A stretch of DNA of 64,000 nucleotides. It comes from Jackrogersella multiformis. Taxonomy: Eukaryota; Ascomycota; Sordariomycetes; Xylariales; Hypoxylaceae. The stretch covers positions 868,001 to 932,000 of the forward strand of contig CADCXD010000009.1 in assembly GCA_902806575.1 (NCBI GenBank), given 5' to 3'. Below, one piece after another: positions 11,326 through 23,795 of this stretch. Numbering within the stretch: the first letter of the stretch is position 1; every line of letters begins with the position of its first letter. Position numbers and translations under genes: made by a program. The notes under the pieces were generated by a model. That model was not told the DNA's origin. It did no database searches and saw only the letters and a program-made list of their open reading frames with translations.

Positions 11326-13387
11326 TTTTTCTTTCGAGTGGCCTCTGTGTATATGGTACGTATAGATAGATAGATATCTGCTGAATTCTAGGACTGGCTG
11401 ACTGATAAATAACTGCTCTCGGTAAAGAATCTCAAGTATTCTCTCGAGCAACAACCTATATCATGAAATATATAAGACTTATATCGACGGGAGGGTAGAA
11501 AAGAGTACGTATGTCGAGAAAATCAGAGCATATACTTATATGCCCTCCCTCCCCCTTTACTAGCTAGGCGACTAGCCCTAGTCGGCTGAACAAAGACCGG
11601 ATGGGTAAGCAGTCGAGACTCGTGTCATGGACGTCAAAGAGGCGTCACGTAATTGAGACGTGTATGTCTGTCCAACGAGCAGGCGAGAAGGCGAAGCTAT
11701 TCGTCATCTCCTGCCTGTGTCTACCTTAGCTTTCGGGGCGTGTGATCGTCCTGTCCTAGCTCGGAACAGAGGAGGGAGAAAGAGTAAAAAAAGAATTAGA
11801 GATAATAAAAATAAAATAGGGTTGTGGAATCTCGGGCTGAGTTTGCACCACGAGCATGTATTTAGTGTGCAGGCAACTACCCAGCTAAGCTTCGAGAAGA
11901 CATCATACAACAATATCATGGCCCACCATCACCGCTTCGTCTCGACGCACATCTAGCATGCGTTAGCCCGGGTCGAAGCCGCGCGTCCACGAAAGCGGTT
12001 GGCTGCTTGTGAGAGGGGAGGAGGATATGCACCTGTACGACTATTTCCTGGGGCAGAGATGCGAAGACCGGGTTGGTGGAGGATCGACCCGGGAGGTGCG
12101 GTTCTACAAGAGCCGCCGCCATCTGCTAGCTGGCGTAAGCTGAGCCGTGCCAACCCTTGACCTGCAGGTAAGGTACTATGGAGTCGTAATGCCTTGCATA
12201 ATATATGATAATAGATATTGTATGTATGTAGGCTGCTCAACGAAAAGCAGTATTCTCGTGGCTCGAGGCGGATTCTATGCAGGATAGCCTGCCGCTCGAG
12301 TTTCCCACACCTAGTTTACGCAGTATGACAGCATGTCTAGGATGATCTTAAGCGAAACATGTAAACATATGATCGTTACCCATTTCGTCTACCCGAAACT
12401 ATGTGGCTGAGCACTCTTAAGCTTCGTCAGTGAATGTATGCGAGGCTAGGTTATGTCTTGTTATGTCGTGCTGTGTCTCGTGTGAATGGAAGCTTGTTTG
12501 CGGGGTTGGATCTTGGGGACGTCCGGGAAGCTTGGAAAAGTGTTATGGCCAATCAGCAGCGGTCTCGGTCATCAAGGAAGGCCTCACAGGGAAAAAGTCT
12601 GTTGGTTCTCCGGTCCCGAAGACCCCAGATACATGTTGCCTTCTTTCATTTACATAGTAGAAGCCTATCTCCAAACCTCACTTATACTCTACGACTAACT
12701 TTAGGAGTTCCTTAATATAGATAGCACCTAACCTTGGATAATTTTATGACAGCATTGGATACTTCCCTTCCAAATAAAAAAAAAACTAGGGAATCGAATG
12801 TGTTGTCGAATTAAACTTATAAAATCAAATCGAACGAATTTTTCGTCATCGAGGAAACCCTGAGACATACACACACACACCAACTCGAGTGGATCCTCGC
12901 CCCAACGCCAAAGACGTAAGCGTATGATCATCTGGACCGTGGTATCGACCTGTCAACGAAAAAAATTGATCTCATCTGAGGCTGAATCAAGGCGGTCTAT
13001 CTAGGTATTGCGACACTGTTGTACACGACTGGTACTACTCCTCTCCCTTAACGTCGGAATCCTCCTATGCCTGCCTTCCAAACAAGGCATATTGGGGCTA
13101 TACGCGTATGCCCTCCATTAAACCCCCTTCTCTGGAACTCCTATTGCAATATGCATAACGCCCGAAAACGCCCTTCTTGCATCAATAGCTATCTCCCTGA
13201 GTAGCTTTTCTCGACCGAACCGGAAAAGGAAAGGCACCGCAATCATGTCATCCCGTGACAATGGATTCAGTATTCTGTTTGGAACGACCATCGTCGCCTC
13301 CAAGTATTACTGCGGTGAACAACAAATCGTTATGCTCGAACAAAAAAAGGGTCACCGCCTTTTGAACTTAGACAGTGGACGCCTACC
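11326..13387. other. Intergenic, no supported gene
   Basis: About 2 kb between the GPI-protein start and the Dbf2 3' end. It has A-rich and CA-repeat stretches (ACACACACAC near 12870). Minus-strand frames at 11953-12240 and 13118-13303 have no recognisable domain; the latter opens with TTG and may be part of the Dbf2 3' untranslated region. Confidence 0.6.
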
Positions 13388-15521
13388 CTAAAGCATCGTG
13401 CCAAACGTCTCTTCGGTTTGGATTCGCTTGCGCGGACTGCCGTCTTCCGTGGTAGGTTTTCGATGGCGGAAGGTAAACCCTACGAAGAGACCCTTGCTCA
13501 TCTGTTCATCTCGATCGGCCATGCTTTCGAGAGCCTGTTGTTTATCGTGGACTTCCTTATACTTGGCCATGTCTGCCTCATTAGTGAAATCATCGAAGTA
13601 TCCTGCATCGGTCTCCGAGTCTAGTTCAGGGACGAACGGGGCTTTGGATTCTCTCAAGGTCTTCCACTCCACCTCGGAAAAGTACTGATGGTCGAAGATG
13701 TCCTTGATGTTAGAGAACCTCTTAGATTTCGAATTGATGCACCTAGCGCTTATTAGTATTATCCTCATGCAGTATAGCTTAATGGGACCTACGTAGTGAT
13801 GAAGTTCCAAGTACGGTTGCTTAAGAAGTAGTTCGGGTCTTCCCAGACCGGCCGCTTGAGCACCTCTTTCCAATGCTTCAGATTGTGCCACGTCTCATCG
13901 CCAGTAGAGCCAGCAAAGGGAGGGAATCCGGTGAGGGCTTCGAACAACATGCATCCCAAACTCCAATAGTCGACAGTATAGTCGTACTCTTCGCCGCGAA
14001 GCACCTCGGGGGCCATATAATCCGGAGATCCTACTATGGATTTGGCATAATTCGTGTCCCTCTCACGCATGGTCTGGTAACCTTCTCGGCGCTCCGCGAT
14101 AGTTCGCTTGTCCATAGCCTTACCAAATGGGACGTCTGTCTCAGAAGCTTTCTCAAGTCTGATACGCATCGAGTTGATCTTCGATGACGCAACGTTACCG
14201 GCCGCCAAGCCAAAATCTGTCAGTTTAACGTGTCCCGTGGAGTCGATGAGGAAGTTCTCTGGCTTCAAGTCCCGATGGATGTAGCCGAGCTTGTGGAGTG
14301 CGTCCACGGAGCAGAACATCTCGGCGATGTAGAAACGAGCATGGCGGTTGGATAGAACACCCGTGTTGTTCAGAAGTGTTCGGAAATCTCCACCGGGTAC
14401 ATATTCCATAGCAAGATAGATATTCTTGTCGTCTTGGAAAGAGTATAGGAGGCGGACGAGCCATTCGCTGTTGGCAGTGGTGAGGATATCTCGCTCGGTG
14501 AGGACATGCCGAATCTCATCCAACTTGAATAGAAGCTTCTTGTTCATGACCTTCAAGGCGCAGACTTCCTTGGTATCCTTCTTCTGAGCTAGGAACACCT
14601 GTCCGTAGCCTCCTTGGCCGACCTGGGTAAGGATTTGGAAATCACCTTGTCGAAGGCGAATTCGGCGCTTACGAAGGGCTGCTCGCTCTCTGCCGGTGTA
14701 CTTCTGCCACAGTTGGTCATATTCTTCCTGCTCGGTCTCGGGCGGTGCGGGCAATTCCGCCTTGAAGGCATTGAGTCGCGATTGTCGCGAGCCGACATAA
14801 GTAAGAAGGTCAAAGTAGTAATCCAGGAAGTCTTTTAAGGAGTTAGTAAGTTTGAGCATAGACACCCGAGCATAGATACTTCAGTAGGTAGGTATGTACG
14901 TAGGATGATCTTACATAGTTGGGTGACGTTCACCAGACGGCGGACGCTAGGCTTCTTCAGAATCTCTAGCTCTTCAGATGTCAAACCACGAGATGTGTTA
15001 AACTTCTTGGTTGTAGGCGTTATCGGTCTACCATCTCGGAGTTGGTAGAGTTCTTGGCGCGACACGGCGGCCTGGTTATGTTGCTGGACAGAATCTCGCA
15101 CGGGGATCCTAGACGGCGGGGTGTTCTCCTGTCCCTGCTTCTTCAACGGAGTTCCTGCAGACTCCACAGTCTTGTGAATGATGCTGTTATCAACATTGTG
15201 GGGCGAGGCAGCGAGGTAGCTATCGTCGGTAGGTTGGATATTGCTCCTGGCGGGTGACAGAGGAGTACTGGTCTGAGGTCTACCAAGCTTCACTGCTGGA
15301 CTGTCGAGGGAGACCGGGTTGAGCTTTAGGGCGTTGTCGAAGACTGTTGGAAGCTCGTTGGCTCCCGGAGGTAAGGTCTTCTTGCTCGGACTGCCTTGGG
15401 GTGTCGAGATGGGGGTGATAAAGGTGTTGGCGGTTGGCGTGCTAGGAAGAGGCTCCGAAGCGGGCGACTTGCCTTCCTTTAGGCTCTGCGCGGGAAACAT
15501 GTTGGATAGAAAGTTCGACAT
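13388..15521 (-). CDS. dbf2: Dbf2/Sid2-type NDR protein kinase, 666 aa
   Basis: AGC-group Ser/Thr kinase of the mitotic exit/septation initiation network; with a Mob1 partner it controls septum formation. Exons are 15521-14915, 14831-13793 and 13742-13388, with introns of 83 and 50 bases. The first splice restores VTQLYFLDYYFDLL, the NDR N-terminal Mob-binding region; the second restores FITTCINSKSKRF. A TTG at 15527 is in frame, but the ATG at 15521 is the likely start. Residues 1-200 are Ser/Pro-rich and probably phosphorylated. The kinase domain starts near 267: glycine loop GQGGYG 274-279, Lys296, HRDLKPEN with Asp390, DFG with Asp408, and a ~50-residue insertion before SIVGSPDYMAPE, typical of NDR kinases. 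FVGFTFRH near the C terminus is the hydrophobic motif. All catalytic residues are present. It is divergent from the WBP11-like gene. Confidence 0.95.
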
Positions 15522-16654
15522 AACCAATGGTATGGATGCGGAGGTAGAATATGTGGATGTAGAGATGTGGATGTAGGAGATGATGACAATAGCTGATGGA
15601 TGTCGGAGGGGGTTATCGAAGCAATAAACAGAAGGCTTGTTGGCTTGTGATGAAGTGAGGGGCCAACTACCTGGTACATAGGCAGAAGAGCAGAGCAGCT
15701 AATAACAGATACGCGATGCCGTTGCCGTTGCCGTGATCGTTACCAATGCGAAGATAAGTCTGGAGATGAGTCTAATTGATGAAGTGAAGAGTAACGAGTA
15801 CCTGGAGACTACGAGATCAATTCTCGTCCAGGGGGAGGGGATAGTGTATGCAGAATATGCAAGATGCACGAAGAGAGAGATCCAAACTTCATGCACGATG
15901 GTTGATCTATGGTAACCGAATGATGATGCTTATTTCTATTACATGCCTGTTGGAAGAATGAAAGGCGAAAGGTGGGATGAAAGGTTTAGGTTATGGTTTA
16001 TGATTGGGTTGCAACGTTGTTGGCGGGGTATTGAATTCTTAGAGCCCTGGAGATTTCTTATTTCGGATTTCCAGGTTCTTATTTCTTACCAGGTACCAGA
16101 GGTTGCACAAGAGGGGATTGTGGAATTCCACGACGTCAAATGTCAACAACATTGGTCACCCCGGCAGCAGCTAAACTCTGATACGCCTAGACAATCCCAC
16201 TAGAAGGTACCTAGCTTTCTGCGGTTAGAGTATGCATTCCTTAAGTACCTCTCTGCTAAGTATTTTGTGCACTAGCATCACCCCCGCCTCCAAACCCCTG
16301 TAAATTACATTCCCGCTTAGCCGCCGTGTTGGAATCCTATCGACTTACGGGTACATGCTTATCGCCTTATCCAACCCGGAATAGTATCTCGGTAGTACCG
16401 TTCAAATTGCATGTTCAACACTGTGCTCTGATGTGATGCAATAGAAATGGAGCTTGCACAAGGCTGAAATTCATATCCTGCGGGAACCCATATTTCACAA
16501 CTACACTACATACCTAATACCTAGCATCTAGTGTAGGTACTTCAATGTTACTTGCATAAGATACAAACATCATATCTATCCTTGCACTTAGGATAAATAC
16601 ATATTTACCTAGAACCTCGCAACTTTCCATTCCTCCATCATCCATCCAATAACC
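15522..16654. promoter_or_regulatory. Shared divergent promoter region, dbf2 / WBP11-like
   Basis: About 1.1 kb between two divergent starts. It contains ATG-poor, pyrimidine-rich leader sequence on each side and a few TACCTA/TAGGTAC words near 16510-16540. No TATA box stands out. I call it regulatory only from its position. Confidence 0.5.
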
Positions 16655-17523
16655 ATGGCGAAGGAGAAGAACTTCAACCCCGTACAGGCCCAGCGCAAAG
16701 CCGACAAGGCCAAGGCAGTCAAGAAGGGTACGCGTCTATCATAGTCTTAAGCCCGGCGCAAAATAGAAGCTTGCTAACAATCTCCTACACAGGCAAGGCA
16801 GAAGCAGCCTCCCGACGAAATGAGAAGTTTGCGAAGCGAAACCCCGACAGGATCCAAAAGCAGATTGACGACCTGAAGCAGATCGCGTCCAGCGGCGGCA
16901 AGCTCACGAAGCATGAAGAGTCGGTGTTAGAGGGACTGGAACGTGATCTCAAAACTGTCACGAAGGCTAGGGAGGCGTTAGGCGACCGAGCACCATCTTT
17001 CGGCCATGGTGGCGGCTTCAGAGGTGACGGCCAGAGAAACAACAATGTTTTGGGCAAAAGGAGAAGAGGTGGCGATGGCGCTTCAAGTAGCGATAGCGAT
17101 GTACCAGATGAAATCAGGACTATACCAATGCCGAGAGACACGCCGCCTCCAATCCCGAAGGAAATATTAGACACGTGGTACGCGAAACGAAGGGCGGCGC
17201 GAAACGCGAACGACACACCACTAGGTGGCCAGGACAGGAGGCCACCGCCATCTGCTCCGGTAGAAGCGAAGACGGTATATGAAGCGAAGCCAATGGTCCG
17301 CGATTTACGGAAAGAGGCAGTCAACGCATTCATGCCCACGGTGGTCCGGACGAAGATGGAAAAGAGTAAAGGCCAAGGTGGCCTAATGGAGCCCGAAGAG
17401 GCAGACCGTCTAGAGAAAGAAGGCTATCTCAAACCTACTCCGGACACAGGTGACGCGTCAGATTTTACGAGAACGGGACCACAAAAAGTTTCAATGGAGG
17501 AAGTGGAAGATGGTCGATACTGA
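16655..17523 (+). CDS. WBP11-type splicing factor homologue, 267 aa
   Basis: Exons 16655-16727 and 16793-17523; the intron (65 bases) has donor GTACGC, branch GCTAAC and acceptor ACACAG. The start lies in a good context (AACCATGG). The N terminus MAKEKNFNPVQAQRKADKAK, continuing into a Lys/Arg-rich helix to about residue 60, is the Wbp11/ELF5/SaP1 N-terminal domain of spliceosome-associated WW-binding proteins. The middle has a Gly/Arg-rich patch and a basic KRRR cluster, then proline stretches (DTPPPIPKE; RRPPPSAP) of the kind bound by WW/GYF domains. The C terminus is acidic. The protein is shorter than animal WBP11 but usual for fungi. It probably acts in the nucleus in pre-mRNA splicing. 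Confidence 0.88.
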
Positions 17524-18238
17524 GCCTGTTGAAATATGACAATTTACCCATATCCAACCTACCTATTTATACGGGTTGTGACTGATGCCGGATTGGTTCC
17601 TATTAGTCCAAGGTGCAGTGTCTCCTCAAGGAATGCCATGGATGCTAATAAAGTGCATGGCTTTGATGCCACTTTGACTAAATCCAGGCACCTTCAGGCA
17701 CCTTCGGGCTCTCAGAGGGAGGATCGTGCCGTCCCTTTGTCGCTAGTACCTACAGCATAGACGGGTCTCGATTAGAAAGAAGATAGCTTTGAATCGGCCT
17801 AATGAGTTGTATATGGTCTGGCGCTTCGGATTCGACTCCGGCTTGCGGCAGACCGATAGTTGGTAGCTTTGTGGAGGTGAGTGGTCGAATAGTACGAGAT
17901 TTAAGGACGTAATTCTTATGCATATAGGGCGCAATATCACGTCTTTCATACCTTCGTGCCTGACGACTGGCCAAAGTGGGTTGTAGCGGGGTTGAAAAGT
18001 GCGGTCTGTAAGCTGCTCCGAGGACGGATGGTAACCTTGATCCCGGGTTTCTTCGGTCGACGTGAAGGTTAATGTGGATCCAGATAGTCGTGGATGTTAA
18101 ATGTGCAAACATCCAGACCTAATATTTTCCGTTTAGCGCGATTAAATAGCTCCTCCACAGACCTCGAAATCATGGCTTTTGACGGTTCTCGACACATATT
18201 GATATAGCCAACATTGCCTGCGAGGTAGAATCGAAGCG
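17524..18238. other. Intergenic, no supported gene
   Basis: Between two plus-strand genes. A 120-codon minus-strand frame (17750-18112) shows no domain or splice support and is treated as chance. The last ~100 bases are presumably the promoter and leader of the transporter gene. Confidence 0.6.
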
Positions 18239-19687
18239 ATGGAGGAGATAGAGAAAGCCGATCCACCCCCACGGCCAGAGACTCGGGATCCAACGTATCT
18301 CGAAAAAGATCAAGGCGGCCTTGAGGTAAACCAGAAGCCCGACTTCTTTGCGCAGGAATACGGTCCCGCTCCCGATAAGTCCAATGTCAGCTATGGACAT
18401 GAGACGCTTCTAGGGGATGAAACATACCCAGAAGGTGGTTTTCAAGCATGGCTCGTCGTCCTTGGGTCATGGTGTGGGTTGCTCGCCTCCTTGGGACTCA
18501 TGAATAGTATCGCAACACTTCAGACATACGTTGTGACGCATCAGCTTTCCAACTATGACGAGGGTACCATTGGGTGGATTTTCTCTCTGTACACGGCGTT
18601 GTGCTTCCTTTGTGGTGTCTACGTCGGTCCGCTTTTTGACAGGTATGGGCCCAAGTGGCTGATCGGGCCCGGCGGCATCGGTATTGTCGTCAGTATTATG
18701 TTGTTAAGCATATGTACAGGTTAGTGGCTTCTCCGGCCCGTTGTTTTGCCCTCTGGAAATGATGCTAAACTCGATTCAGAATACTGGCATTTCGTGCTTT
18801 GCTGGGGGATCCTTAACGGAATAGCAACGTCTCTCCTATTCACCCCATGCCTCACAGCCATAGGACATTTCTTCCGGGAGCGCCGTGGTTTTGCGTCCGG
18901 GCTTGCTAGTACGGGCGGCGGCTTGGGCGGCGTAGCGTTTCCGCTGATAATGCAGAGCCTGTTCGACAAGGTAGGATGGGGATGGACACTCCGCATCATA
19001 GGGTTTATATGCATACTCCTATTCACATTTGCAAACTTCCTAGTCAAGAAACGGTTGCCGGCAGCCAAGAATGCAAGCCCACATCCAGACTTCCGCATCA
19101 TGAAGGAAAAGGGGTTCTTGCTCCTCACCATTGGCGTCTTCTTCCTGGAATTTGGGCTATTTATCCCTATCGCCTACATCTCGAGTTATTCGCTCGCGAA
19201 CGGCTTTAGTGAGAAGTTTTCCTTTCAGATCCTACCGATCCTCAACGCGGCGTCCGTATTGGGGCGGGCATTGCCCGGCTGGTGGGCAGATAAGATTGGT
19301 CCTTTCAATACGAACATGATCTCTCTCTGTGTCACAATATTTTCTTGTTATCTTGTATGGCTTCCCTTCGGCCACACGACCCCGGGTCTCATTATATTTG
19401 CACTCATGTTCGGGTTCTCCACTGGTAATAATATCAGCATCACTCCAGTATGCGTAGGAAAGCTATGTCATACGCAGAACTACGGACGATACTATGCCAC
19501 CTGTTATACGGTGGTTTCTTTGGCTGTCCTACTTAGCCTTCCCGTTGCAGGATCCATCGTCAACGCTGCCGGTGGTGATTATTGGGGTCTTATTCTATTC
19601 ACCGGCCTTACCCAGATCATTGCTGTCTTCGCAATGTACGCGTCCAAGGCTGTACACGTAGGGTGGTCGCCTTGGACTAATTTCTAG
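18239..19687 (+). CDS. MFS monocarboxylate-type transporter, 462 aa
   Basis: Exons 18239-18719 and 18780-19687; the 60-base intron (GTTAGT...TTCAG) joins ICT to EYWHF. Major facilitator superfamily, MCT/Mch-like branch: an acidic cytosolic N terminus of ~65 residues, then [16 protein letters not shown], the usual entry into helix 1 of fungal MCT-like permeases. The loop after helix 2 has [11 protein letters not shown], and helices 4-5 have [17 protein letters not shown], both family signatures. Twelve helices can be read by eye. The likely substrate class is carboxylates or related small acids, but it cannot be told from sequence; several fungal members have no known substrate and some sit in metabolite clusters. 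There are no biosynthetic neighbours here. The intron carries a stop, so retention would truncate after helix 3. Confidence 0.9.
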
Positions 19688-21225
19688 CTTTTTAGACTGG
19701 CCAGGTGCCTAGGTATATCCCTAGGTGATATATACCACACGCTTGGGTAGCGCAGGAGGACTGGTTAACTGAAGGAGACTTTTGGATATCGGACTGGTAT
19801 AAACAATAGAGCATCGGGGTATGGCATCTGGCATCTGGCATCCGGCATCCGGCATCCGGCATCCGGCATCCGTGGATGGATATGGCATAAAGGGGTATTA
19901 ATCGGAAAAGTTATAAAAGCCGTGGGGTTTTCTAGAGAAATTGGTTAGGTAGTTTAAATTGGGTACCTCCTAGGAGAAAGGGAGGTAGGTATTTTGGCTG
20001 GGAGCCTTAGACTTTATATACCTACCTAGGTAGGTAGGTATCTAGGTATTTTTCAGTTACGAATTAATGAATACAATTTATGAATACCTTCTCATGTTGC
20101 GCCCTTATTAGGTTCAAGTCTTACAAAGTGTATTAAGAATACACAAACCTTGATAGGTACCTAGGTAGGTATTCTCTTTAACATTGTGTACTTACCTCCA
20201 TATGTTTATGAATAATGAATTACCTAGGTACTTATATGTAGGTACCTAGGTACCTAAGAAGAAAGGCTTTAGGGGTCTCCGCATCGGGATCTTTCCTCCA
20301 GTATCTCTCGGGCTAGAGCGGGCCTAAGCCGTTAATCCTTTCACCCGATAGCCCTGTACCTAGCAGCCGGTAGGTACATACCTAGGTACCTAGGTACATA
20401 TTAAACCCCGCATAACTCACGTCAGCGGCAAGAGCGAAATTGACCGATAATAACCTCATCTTAGCTGGGCTTACTGTGACCAATTATATTATTGAATGGA
20501 TATCTGTATCTGTATCTGTACCTGTACGTACTGGTGTTTCTAGAGTTTTCTCTCTACCTAGGGACTTGGGTACTATTTTCAGAATCACAAGCTTACATAG
20601 TCTCGCTCCAAAGAAAAACACTCAATCGATTCTGCGGCAATATTTAGACCGCCGACAAGGACTTATCCTAACAGCGAGATCACCCCCCCTATCGTGAGTC
20701 TATCTTCACTTTATACCTACCTAGTATCATTGCATCATAGCCTTTGAATCTCGGGACATTCCGTGGCAGCGGGGAGTAGTGCGCTCTCTACCTACCTAGG
20801 ACCTAGGTATATAGGCGATATGCTTGGCCTGGCTTTAAATACCGAGTATACCAAGTACCTATACCGAGTAAGCCGGGAGACGCGGCCCTCCACATGGTTG
20901 ACCTCCACATGGTCGACTCAATAAAAGGAATCGGGACCCGGGGGCCGAGGTCTCATGCATACCCCGGAGTGCCGGTGATTACTATGTATGGGTCCATCCC
21001 ACGCAAGCTTCAAGCGGCATATACATGGATGTATATGAGCTATTAGATAGCAAGGCTACCTATATGTAGGTATCATACCGACCTAGGTAGTCATGCCTTT
21101 GTACAAGGTTATTATAACAAGGGCCTTTAGCTCTCTGCATTACTGCATCACTGCCCTACTGCCCTACGTTGCTGCATTGTTGCATTCCAAGGTTGCTGCA
21201 CCGATCTATATCCCGTGCTAACACG
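19688..21225. other. Intergenic with tandem repeat and palindrome clusters
   Basis: 1.5 kb rich in ACCTAGGT palindromes (19710, 20025-20045, 20160, 20220-20250, 20370-20400, 20800) and with a 7-bp tandem repeat at 19823. No gene seen. The final ~100 bases have repeated CTGCATTGT/CTGCATCACTGCC words upstream of the ligase ATG. Confidence 0.7.
19823..19871 (+). repeat. Seven copies of a 7-bp tandem repeat
   Basis: The unit GGCATCC is repeated seven times without interruption; the first two copies read GGCATCT. A simple minisatellite downstream of the transporter gene. Confidence 0.92.
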
Positions 21226-22611
21226 ATGGCATCACAGACACTCCCGGCAGCTTTAGATAACCACAATACTTCCTCACCCGGGAAGGCAGAAGGCTCATCG
21301 TCGCCTGCTTTGAGCCTGTCGTTCAATCTAGCAGAAGCTCGATTTTCTTCTAGGTCTCCATCCATATCCTCCGTTGCGAGTCAAGACACCATGTCCAGCA
21401 GCACCACTAACACATCCGCCTCCTCACACCAAGTGGTTGAGAATACATATTTCATCTCCAACCCGCCTCCTAAAGCCCTGCCGCAGCACGTCGCCGCCGC
21501 GGAGTCCTTCATAAACCAGCATGCGGCGGCGAGCAGGCGCGTCGTCCTCGTCACCTCGGGCGGCACCACCGTGCCGCTGGAGAAGCAGACCGTGCGGTTC
21601 ATCGACAACTTCAGCGCCGGCACCCGTGGCGCCACGTCCGCCGAGTACTTCCTAGAGTCGGGCTACGCCGTCATATTCCTGCACCGGCAGTTCAGCCTCT
21701 TGCCCTACAGCCGCCACTACAGCCACTCCACCGACTGCTTTCTGGATTTCCTGTTCGAGAACCCCGACGGCAGCGTCGTGGCCAACCCGGCGCACCAGGA
21801 CAAGATGCTGCGCGTGCTCCGCAAGTACAACGCCGCCAAGCGCCAGAACCTCCTGCTGATGCTGCCGTTCGTCACCATCACCGACTACCTGCACGAGCTG
21901 CGCGCCGTGGCGCAGCTCATGCGCCCCCTGGGGCCCAACGGCCTGCTGTACCTCGCCGCCGCCGTGAGCGATTTCTTCGTGCCGCCGGAGCGCATGTCGG
22001 AGCACAAAATCCAGAGCACGACCGCGACGGACTCGTTGAAGAAGCAAGGGCCGGCGGGCCCCGCGAAAGAGCCGCCGGAGACGTCATCGCAGCAGCAGCA
22101 GCAGGAGGAAGAGGCGTTCGACAACTTCGACTCGTCGCCCGCCGTGCCCCGGAGCAAGCGGCTCATCGTCGACCTGGACCCGGTGCCCAAGTTCCTCAAG
22201 AACCTCGTGGACGGCTGGGCGCCCGAGGGCATGATCGTCTCGTTCAAGCTGGAGACGAACCCGGCCATCCTCGTGCACAAGGCCAAGTACTCGCTCGAGC
22301 GCTACCAGCACCACCTCGTCATCGGGAACCTGCTGTCGACCCGCAAGTGGGAGGTCGTGTTCGTCTCGCCCGGCCGCGACGACAACTGGATCCGCGTCCC
22401 CATCAACCGCCGCAAGAAGACCCTGAGCGGCGTCGAGGACCTGGTCGGCGCCGCCGCCGACCAGCGCTCCGCCCAGAACCAGCCCCTGGACCCCGCCACC
22501 CTGCCAGAGGGCGAGCCCGAGATGGAGATCGAGAGCCTGATCATCCCCGCCGTCGAGGAGCTGCACTCGGAACACATACAGGCCGCCGCCGCGAGGAGCG
22601 CGCCGAAGTAG
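21226..22611 (+). CDS. cab2: Phosphopantothenate-cysteine ligase, 461 aa
   Basis: Second step of coenzyme A synthesis from phosphopantothenate: adds cysteine to give phosphopantothenoylcysteine. Eukaryotic CoaB-like family. Conserved blocks: [19 protein letters not shown] then [15 protein letters not shown] (residues ~105-145), [17 protein letters not shown] (~240-258), and PKFLKNLV followed by [11 protein letters not shown] (~318-346). The in-frame TTG at 21169 is ignored in favour of the ATG at 21226. Residues 1-75 are a Ser-rich extension absent from the core fold, so a start at the second Met (21391) is possible. Residues ~265-310 are a low-complexity insertion with a glutamine run and acidic residues. 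Intronless, and G+C-rich compared with its flanks. Cytosolic. Confidence 0.93.
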   Translation: MASQTLPAALDNHNTSSPGKAEGSSSPALSLSFNLAEARFSSRSPSISSVASQDTMSSSTTNTSASSHQVVENTYFISNPPPKALPQHVAAAESFINQHAAASRRVVLVTSGGTTVPLEKQTVRFIDNFSAGTRGATSAEYFLESGYAVIFLHRQFSLLPYSRHYSHSTDCFLDFLFENPDGSVVANPAHQDKMLRVLRKYNAAKRQNLLLMLPFVTITDYLHELRAVAQLMRPLGPNGLLYLAAAVSDFFVPPERMSEHKIQSTTATDSLKKQGPAGPAKEPPETSSQQQQQEEEAFDNFDSSPAVPRSKRLIVDLDPVPKFLKNLVDGWAPEGMIVSFKLETNPAILVHKAKYSLERYQHHLVIGNLLSTRKWEVVFVSPGRDDNWIRVPINRRKKTLSGVEDLVGAAADQRSAQNQPLDPATLPEGEPEMEIESLIIPAVEELHSEHIQAAAARSAPK

Positions 22612-23795
22612 AGCCCGGGTGAGTGGGCCGGGGCGCGTCTTCGTGTCGGAAGAAACATATCATGGGCGGCGTTTTTGCATGCATATTTACCCTCTGATAT
22701 CGAGGTTTTGTTCGGTAGCACTTAGTAATTATACATCTTTTAACTGGGTGGCTCGTAGTCCGAGGTATAATCGAGTGATGATGTTTTCGGACATGCAAAA
22801 ATAGTACCGGGTGAGGTCAGATCTCCTGGGCACTAGGTCGAGGAGCACATCTTTCGAAGGGATGGTGACTTACCTACCTAGGTACCTAGGTAGATAGGGG
22901 TGGATATCTTATCTACTCAGTACGGGTAGCTAGATTACATAATATCTATAACACTACCTTACGGAGGAATACCAAGTAAATCTAAGACCATCGAGATTTA
23001 CTCAAAAGGGAGGTCCATCCTGGCCGGCATGACATAACTTACGTGGTTGCACTTCAAGTAACGAAACCCACCTACTAGACATACCTACTAGACATCTCTA
23101 CTCCTAGAGGCAACAAAGGAAGGGATATAACGTAAGCTCCCGGTCGGACTCTAGAATATAACGGTAGATCTATCAGGTCACCTACCTGATAAGTCCTAGG
23201 TAAGGTTCTATAATTAGTATTAAGATAGGCAAAACCGCGAGGCACTGGCACGTATGCTCTTACAACCGCAACCAAAGCGTCAGCGGATATGCTGCTATGG
23301 GGGAAGCCTCGGAGAAACATGACGGGTTACAGTAAGTCTGGGTTATGATGACAAGTGTAGCTACCGTGATGCATGTAATTCAAAGAACAATTTGAAAAAA
23401 AAATCCGACGAACGGCACGTTGATCAATCACAATCGATATTCACCAATAAAAAAGCCGGGTTGCAGAGAAAATTACCGTCCTCGGTTTATTGCCACCTTT
23501 CCAGGCAATACCTGCATAAGTACAGACGAGAGGCTTGTGTGTAATGACCAAGCCAGAACGATGATGCCGATTGACTCCCGAACGAAAGATGCGAATCCGT
23601 ATGCATCCATGACCACCGTTTGATCTCCAATTCACTTCCGGTCGTAATAGAGCAGGCGGTTGTTTGATGTCTGCCATATGTCATAGAGGTGGACGCTCAG
23701 AGTAAGATGCCATCGAATGTCTACTCGTCCATCGCCTTCCAGATCCTCCCGGATACGACACTGGCTGCTCTCAAGGGTTGAGCGCCATGTCGCGC
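22612..23795. other. Intergenic, convergent 3' ends
   Basis: Between the ligase gene and the eS30 gene 3' ends. Contains a palindrome cluster at 22872-22895. Short frames here are mostly TTG/CTG-opened. No gene seen. Confidence 0.65.

Noticed and set aside
13118..13303. 61-codon minus-strand frame downstream of the Dbf2 gene
   Set aside because: Opens at TTG, has no partner exon and lies where the Dbf2 3' untranslated region is expected.
17750..18112. 120-codon minus-strand frame between WBP11-like and transporter genes
   Set aside because: No domain, signal peptide or supporting splice sites; composition looks like chance.
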